In this document: in pieces, positions 60,107 to 64,000 of the stretch
How positions within the stretch are numbered: the stretch's first letter is position 1
How the letters are laid out: every line of letters begins with the position of its first letter
From: Tumebacillus algifaecis
GTDB taxonomy: Bacteria; Bacillota; Bacilli; Tumebacillales; Tumebacillaceae
Length of the DNA: 64,000 nt
Reading direction: 5' to 3'
Assembly: GCF_002243515.1 (NCBI RefSeq)
Contig: NZ_CP022657.1
Location: forward strand, 1,208,001-1,272,000
The notes under the pieces: model-generated
Seen by the model: the letters and a program-made list of their open reading frames with translations, nothing else
What the model was told of the DNA's origin: nothing
The model's database searches: none
Translations under genes and position numbers: made by a program

Positions 60107-61393
60107 TTACAAAATGATGCCCCGCTCTTTCAAGTTTTCATTCAGCGCGTTTTTCATGTTCAACAGGCACTCATTCGCTTTGACGAAATTGTCAGCCTTC
60201 TGGTAGAGATCGGCGAGCAGGGAGTAGGTTTCTGCCAGTTCGCTGAGCAATTGGTTGTTCGAGAAGATCGCGATGGCGCGCTCCGTCGCTTGGATCGCTC
60301 GCTCTCGGTGGCCGAGCAGATCTTCGGCAACGGCGAGCGTGCGCAGGATCGGGGCTGCTTCTATCGTGGTCGCAGGCATCGTTGCCAGCGCTTTTTGACA
60401 AGTCAGTTTACATTCGTCAAGACGTTGCTCTTTCAAATATAAGCGGGCAATCTCGCCAAGTACGGAAGCCGCATCGAGCATGTAATTATGTTTTTCATAC
60501 TCTTCGATGCATGCCAAAAACAGCTCGCGGGCTGTTTCGATCTGTCCTTCTTCACTTTTGAGAATGCCGTAGTTTTTCTTCACATCGATCGAAAGCTTGA
60601 TATTTTTCAGCGATTCAAAGATCGCGATCGCATATTGTGAATACTCGGATGCTTTTTCATATTCTTTCATTCGTTTGTACGAAAGCCCGAGGCCGATGTA
60701 GGTAAAGCCGATCTGTTCAAAGTGGCTGCTCTTTGCCAGAAACTGATAGGCGGTTTCATAGTAGCTGAGCGCTTCTTGGAATTCCCCCAATTGATAATGA
60801 ATTGTCCCCAGATTGGTCAGCACCTGCGACTGCAAGAACGGCTCCGGCTGCAACAGCAGATCGAACTGCTCAAAAGCTGTGCGCCAGTGGTAGATCGCCA
60901 GATGGTACTTCTGGCGACGCTGTTCGATCACTCCCAGTTTATTTAAAGCTTGTAGCGCCGCTGTCGGGTTCTCCTTGCTTTTGGCGATCTCCAGCACTTT
61001 GTCGAACTGTGCGACCGCCTCATCGTATCGCTCTAAATTCAAGTAGCATTCGCCAAGGTCGGACATGACTTCGACGATGTTCAAGTTGGAGGAAGGTTTT
61101 TGCAACAAGGACTCTAACAGACCGACGGCTCGTTCGAAGTTGTGGGAGGAAAGTAGCGCTTTGGCTACTTTATGGGCGCTGGTCTGCTCAAGTTGTGTTT
61201 GGATGTCGGTTAGAAAAAATTCGAGTGGCGTCTCCAATTTCTCTGCTATTGCTTCGAGCACTTTGTAAGACGGATTGGCTTTATCTGACTCGATTTGGGA
61301 GATCATGCTGGGGGTGACCAGCCCCGAACCGAGATCACTTTGCGTCAGTCCTTTCACTATGCGAAGTTCGCGAATTTTCTGCCCTAAAGACAT
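60107..61393 (-). CDS. XRE-family HTH regulator with TPR repeats
   Basis: The 428-residue protein has an N-terminal XRE helix-turn-helix (about 1-60, LGQKIRELRIVKGLTQSDLG and PSMISQIESDKANPS) and about eight to nine TPR repeats after residue 75 (for example VMSDLGECYLNLERYDEAVAQFDK). This is the RRNPP-like layout of peptide-sensing regulators (PlcR, Rgg, NprR), though many such proteins have no known peptide. I saw no short secreted peptide gene next to it. ATG 61393 is chosen for its GGGGGT site; the frame opens at 61408. It ends 113 bases before the SLH-protein start, on the same strand. Confidence 0.84.
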   Translation of the reverse strand: MSLGQKIRELRIVKGLTQSDLGSGLVTPSMISQIESDKANPSYKVLEAIAEKLETPLEFFLTDIQTQLEQTSAHKVAKALLSSHNFERAVGLLESLLQKPSSNLNIVEVMSDLGECYLNLERYDEAVAQFDKVLEIAKSKENPTAALQALNKLGVIEQRRQKYHLAIYHWRTAFEQFDLLLQPEPFLQSQVLTNLGTIHYQLGEFQEALSYYETAYQFLAKSSHFEQIGFTYIGLGLSYKRMKEYEKASEYSQYAIAIFESLKNIKLSIDVKKNYGILKSEEGQIETARELFLACIEEYEKHNYMLDAASVLGEIARLYLKEQRLDECKLTCQKALATMPATTIEAAPILRTLAVAEDLLGHRERAIQATERAIAIFSNNQLLSELAETYSLLADLYQKADNFVKANECLLNMKNALNENLKERGIIL

Positions 61394-61600
61394 GAAAAAT
61401 ACCCCCATCTGTGCTGTTTTCTAGACACATTTTACTACTTTAGGGGAGGCGAATAAAGGGCAAAGTAAACTTTATATCAATTTTTCTTATTATATAAGCA
61501 AAAAGTTTCTGAGAATAAGTAATGGTTGTGTAGGTTAGTTGTGAATGGTAATTGATGTAAAACAAATACCCAAGTTGATCATGTTTTTGACGAGAAACGC

Positions 61601-62947
61601 TTATAAATAAAGGCGTTGCCAAGCGGTGCGATCTACCGACTTCCCGAGGTTTACTTCCGTTTCTGTCAGCAGGCTATGATTCTTTTGGAAGGGGTAGATT
61701 GGGATTTGGAGCAGAAGTTGGTTGTGATGACTGTGCCAAGTGATACTCTGATCAATCTGACCCTTTAACTCGGGATAATTGCTAAGGCTTAATTTCTGAT
61801 GTTCGAATTTAACTTCGATTTGAGACGGATCTTCCGCTTCGGCATCGGGCAGGCGCAAGCGAACGGTGAAGCGGTGTTGAGCCGTTATCGCCCGAGTTAG
61901 ATCGATGCGGATTCGCAATTGCTCGGCGGTGCGAGCGAACGTCACTTTACGAATGTCAACCGCATCCTCCCCCGATTGGTCGCCCATCGGATCGACAAGT
62001 TCAACCTGTTTGCCCACATCGAGCAGCTCCGGAATTGTCGAGTCTCCGATCAAATCGTTTTTGCGGATGAAAGAGCTGAGCAGGTTTTTCATCACATCGA
62101 CCTGCGAGCGGTGGGCGAAGATGGCGGAGCGCTTCTGCTCGATTTCCTCATTCTGGAGCGGTAGATGATGCCAGCGGATGCCGACATCTTGCAATCGGTC
62201 CGGTGGGCGCAACGAGCGGTACGGACGGTAGCGCCGCGGCTTGGGAAACTGGGGGTAGTGGATCAGGTAGGTCCACTCGTTTGGCTGGATGGGCAGTCCG
62301 GCCAGCGCATATTGGGTGAAGGCGGATGTCGCCCAGTGGTCGCCGTGCACGTCGTGCGGGTCAGGGTAGAGCAGGTCGGTCGGATGGAACTCGGTCAAGA
62401 TGCGCCGCAAGTCATCTGTCACCGCTTGGCCGCTGTAGGGACTTCCTTTACTGTAGGAGCGTGGATACGGCACCTGTCTGTACCCGTTTAGCCCAGCATA
62501 AGGCGTCTGCCTGCTCCAATGTGTGCTCCACAGGTGTCGCAACCCGGCATCAGGATAGCCGAGAAACAAAACCTGCTGCTCCTGTAACCCGATCCGCTTG
62601 ATCGCATCCAATTCCTCCGCTTGACGAACCAGCCCCAGTCGATACAGATCGGACGCTTGGGGGTGGGAGACGCGAAAGCGTTTCGCAGCAGCGCGGCGAA
62701 ATCCATCGCCATTGGTCATGACGGCGATTTGCACGATACCGCCTTCTCGTAGCGTTTTTTGGATCAGAGCAACGCCCGCCAGCGACTCGTCATCAGGATG
62801 GGGGGCGATCACAAGCAGACGCTTTTGTGGGTGCGCTGGGAGCGGGGTCTGCGGTGGTGCGGCAAGTCCGGGCAGATCGAGCAGATAAAGGGAGCCCGTC
62901 AAGACGAGCAGTGGTGCCAAGCAGCGCATGATTGGCATGTTGCGCAT
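61601..62947 (-). CDS. Secreted or membrane-anchored PIG-L (LmbE-like) deacetylase
   Basis: The 448-residue protein opens with a signal-anchor (PIMRCLAPLLVLTGSLYLLDL, about 5-25). The PIG-L zinc motif APHPDDESL follows near 46-54, and YPDPHDVHGDHWATS with the second metal ligands is near 200-214. Enzymes of this fold remove N-acetyl groups from N-acetylglucosamine-linked substrates. Residues about 330-448 form an extra domain of unknown type, perhaps beta-rich. AAAGGGGGA sets ATG 62947 (minus strand); the frame is open 123 codons further, but that part is not protein-like. It probably acts on wall glycans outside the membrane (inference). Confidence 0.85.
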   Translation of the reverse strand: MRNMPIMRCLAPLLVLTGSLYLLDLPGLAAPPQTPLPAHPQKRLLVIAPHPDDESLAGVALIQKTLREGGIVQIAVMTNGDGFRRAAAKRFRVSHPQASDLYRLGLVRQAEELDAIKRIGLQEQQVLFLGYPDAGLRHLWSTHWSRQTPYAGLNGYRQVPYPRSYSKGSPYSGQAVTDDLRRILTEFHPTDLLYPDPHDVHGDHWATSAFTQYALAGLPIQPNEWTYLIHYPQFPKPRRYRPYRSLRPPDRLQDVGIRWHHLPLQNEEIEQKRSAIFAHRSQVDVMKNLLSSFIRKNDLIGDSTIPELLDVGKQVELVDPMGDQSGEDAVDIRKVTFARTAEQLRIRIDLTRAITAQHRFTVRLRLPDAEAEDPSQIEVKFEHQKLSLSNYPELKGQIDQSITWHSHHNQLLLQIPIYPFQKNHSLLTETEVNLGKSVDRTAWQRLYL

Positions 62948-63064
62948 GGGAAATCCCCCTTTCATCGCACCGAATCGAGTATTGTCAGTGTTTGAGCCTG
63001 ACTGGCTTCTTATTCGGAGTAGGGAGCTTCCCTTTGGAGACACTAAGCACGGAGGTGATCCTGC

Positions 63065-63349
63065 ATGGAGAAGGATAAGGCAATCTTGCGACGCGCCCAG
63101 GCGACCAATCGCCGCACGATCGATAATGATGCAACCAAAGCACCGTGGCGAAATACTGCGCTCGACAATTGGAGCCGTGATGTCGATCCTGCGATCATGT
63201 CCGGGGATCAATATGTCGATAACGATCATGACCTTGGCACAACGCGCCGTGAGAATCTCGAACTGCAAAATGGGACGTGGAGCCCTGTGGCGGCGCCCTT
63301 TATGCATCCGACGCACGATGCGTCGATGCGCAACGGGGAAGATGAGTAG
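63065..63349 (+). CDS. Small DUF3905-like protein
   Basis: The 94-residue hydrophilic protein has a basic first third (DKAILRRAQATNRRTIDND) and a conserved-looking second half with SGDQYVDNDHDLGTTRRENLE and a late PFMHPTHDASMRNGEDE. This resembles DUF3905, a short family found in spore-forming Bacillales, but I rank the match as moderate. Function is unknown. CACGGAGGTGATCCTGC precedes the ATG. It diverges from the PIG-L gene, and a terminator follows at 63375. Confidence 0.65.
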   Translation: MEKDKAILRRAQATNRRTIDNDATKAPWRNTALDNWSRDVDPAIMSGDQYVDNDHDLGTTRRENLELQNGTWSPVAAPFMHPTHDASMRNGEDE

Positions 63350-63374
63350 ACGATCGACCGATTAAGGTGGGGCA

Positions 63375-63408
63375 GCCTCTCTCTGCACGTATGGGGAGAG
63401 GCTTTTTT
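63375..63408 (+). terminator. Terminator of the DUF3905-like gene
   Basis: GCCTCTCTC/GGGAGAGGC (one T-G pair) with a 10-base loop and six T. Confidence 0.9.
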
Positions 63409-63427
63409 GCGCCCTTTTGAGCCCACA

Positions 63428-63459
63428 AAAAACAGCCACCAGATCGAAGGTGGCTGTTT
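63428..63459 (-). terminator. Terminator of the M23 peptidase gene
   Basis: AACAGCCACC/GGTGGCTGTT with an 8-base loop; on the minus strand it is followed by a run of T. It starts 5 bases after the peptidase stop. Confidence 0.88.
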
Positions 63460-63463
63460 CACA

Positions 63464-64000
63464 TCACCGTTTCTTCTTGCGCATTTCGCGCTCCCATTTG
63501 CGCAGGTGCGGCGTCGGGTCGAACGCCCACTCGCGGGCCCCGGTATCACGGTACATCCCGTAATGCAGATGCGGAGGGAATTTGCCCGACGTGCCAGGAC
63601 GACCGTATCCGCTGGCGCCGACATAGCCGATCACTTGGCCCGGCTTCACGATCGAACCGCGTTTGATCCCTTTGTCAAAACCGGCGAGGTGTGCATAGTA
63701 ATGATAGATGTTGTTCAGATCGCGGATGCCGATGCGCCAGCCGCCGAAACGGTTCCAGCCGATCACCTCCACAACACCTGTGGCGGTGGACAGCACCGGG
63801 GTGCCTTGGTTGGCAAAGATGTCACAGCCTTCATGAATCCGCCGTCCACCCCAACCGCGCGGATCGCCCCATGTTGAGCGGTAGGAGTAGTTGTAGCGCT
63901 TAGGAATCGGAAACGAATTGCCATGAATATCGGTGGTGCCAGCTTCACGGAAGATGCGAGCATAGCCTGTGATTCGGTCCACGACGATGCCGTCTTGGTA
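63464..64000 (-). CDS. M23-family (LytM) peptidase, 5' end beyond the window
   Basis: The frame enters from the right edge (minus strand) and gives 178 residues, so the N terminus and any signal peptide are missing. The LytM domain is complete: HEGCDIFANQGTPVLS (HxxxD-type zinc ligands), then WRIGIRDLNNIYHYYAHL, and PHLHYGMYR with the last His ligand. These enzymes cut cross-links in peptidoglycan; many in spore-formers act in division or sporulation. The very basic end (WEREMRKKKR) is unusual. The apparent start at 63982 (GTG) is only an internal codon. Confidence 0.88.
   Translation of the reverse strand, partial: YQDGIVVDRITGYARIFREAGTTDIHGNSFPIPKRYNYSYRSTWGDPRGWGGRRIHEGCDIFANQGTPVLSTATGVVEVIGWNRFGGWRIGIRDLNNIYHYYAHLAGFDKGIKRGSIVKPGQVIGYVGASGYGRPGTSGKFPPHLHYGMYRDTGAREWAFDPTPHLRKWEREMRKKKR

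Noticed and set aside
62948-63316. Longer N terminus for the PIG-L gene
   Set aside because: The extra 123 residues are not protein-like and cover the divergent small gene; a good ribosome site supports ATG 62947.

Overview
The window looks like chromosomal DNA of a Gram-positive, spore-forming member of the Bacillales, most likely an Alicyclobacillaceae/Tumebacillus-like organism (inference). The support is gene content and order: Bacillus-type runs (yheB-yheA, ytkL, ytoI, dnaE, ytsJ, accDA, pfkA, pyk, icd, mdh, polA, mutM, ytaF, coaE), strong AGGAGG-type ribosome sites, many GTG/TTG starts, and sporulation genes (ytaF, a YheC/D coat-type protein, sda). Base composition is moderately GC-rich. 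The two exceptions are the AT-richer CARF gene at the left edge and the non-coding stretch at 30568-31258.

Layout. (1) 1-3.8 kb: accessory region with the end of an unknown gene, a CARF-HEPN (Csm6-like) protein, an acidic small protein and a C39-like papain-fold protein. (2) 4-10.2 kb: DUF92 membrane protein, fadH, spore-coat ATP-grasp, yheB, yheA, ytkL, ymfJ. (3) 10.4-19.7 kb: membrane protein, ytoI, a GT-C glycosyltransferase, a GNAT-nitrilase fusion, dnaE, a PgpA-like phosphatase. (4) 19.8-30.5 kb: central carbon block ytsJ, accD, accA, pfkA, pyk, thioesterase, fxsA, EamA, icd, mdh. (5) 30.5-35.2 kb: a long promoter-bearing, apparently structured leader, then oppBCDF without a binding-protein gene. 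(6) 35.2-42.5 kb: polA, mutM, ytaF, coaE, lytic transglycosylase, hpt, tail-anchored protein. (7) 42.6-46.7 kb: RlmM-like methyltransferase, the 46-codon sda gene with DnaA boxes, citrate synthase, CBS-ACT protein. (8) 46.8-50 kb: amidase-holin pair, VanZ, two duplicated CBS proteins, DUF4383. (9) 50.2-57.8 kb: a tightly packed alpha-glucan operon (DUF4912, GH57-GT4 fusion with a frameshift, nucleotidyltransferase-mutase, GH15). (10) 57.9-64 kb: S-layer-anchored PepSY-like protein, XRE-TPR regulator, PIG-L deacetylase, small DUF3905-like protein, M23 peptidase cut by the window edge.

Together the core genes make malonyl-CoA (accDA), run lower glycolysis and the oxidative TCA arm (pfkA, pyk, ytsJ, icd, mdh, citZ), and replicate and repair DNA (dnaE, polA, mutM). 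The sda-DnaA box block links replication to sporulation entry. Almost every convergent or isolated unit ends in a clear hairpin plus T-run terminator. I saw no tRNA, rRNA, IS element or CRISPR array.

The most notable items are the unassigned structured leader before oppBCDF, the small sda gene with clustered DnaA boxes, the frameshift in the GH57-GT4 fusion, the mutase domain that lacks its serine loop, the prophage-free amidase-holin cassette, and the CARF-HEPN effector at the edge.
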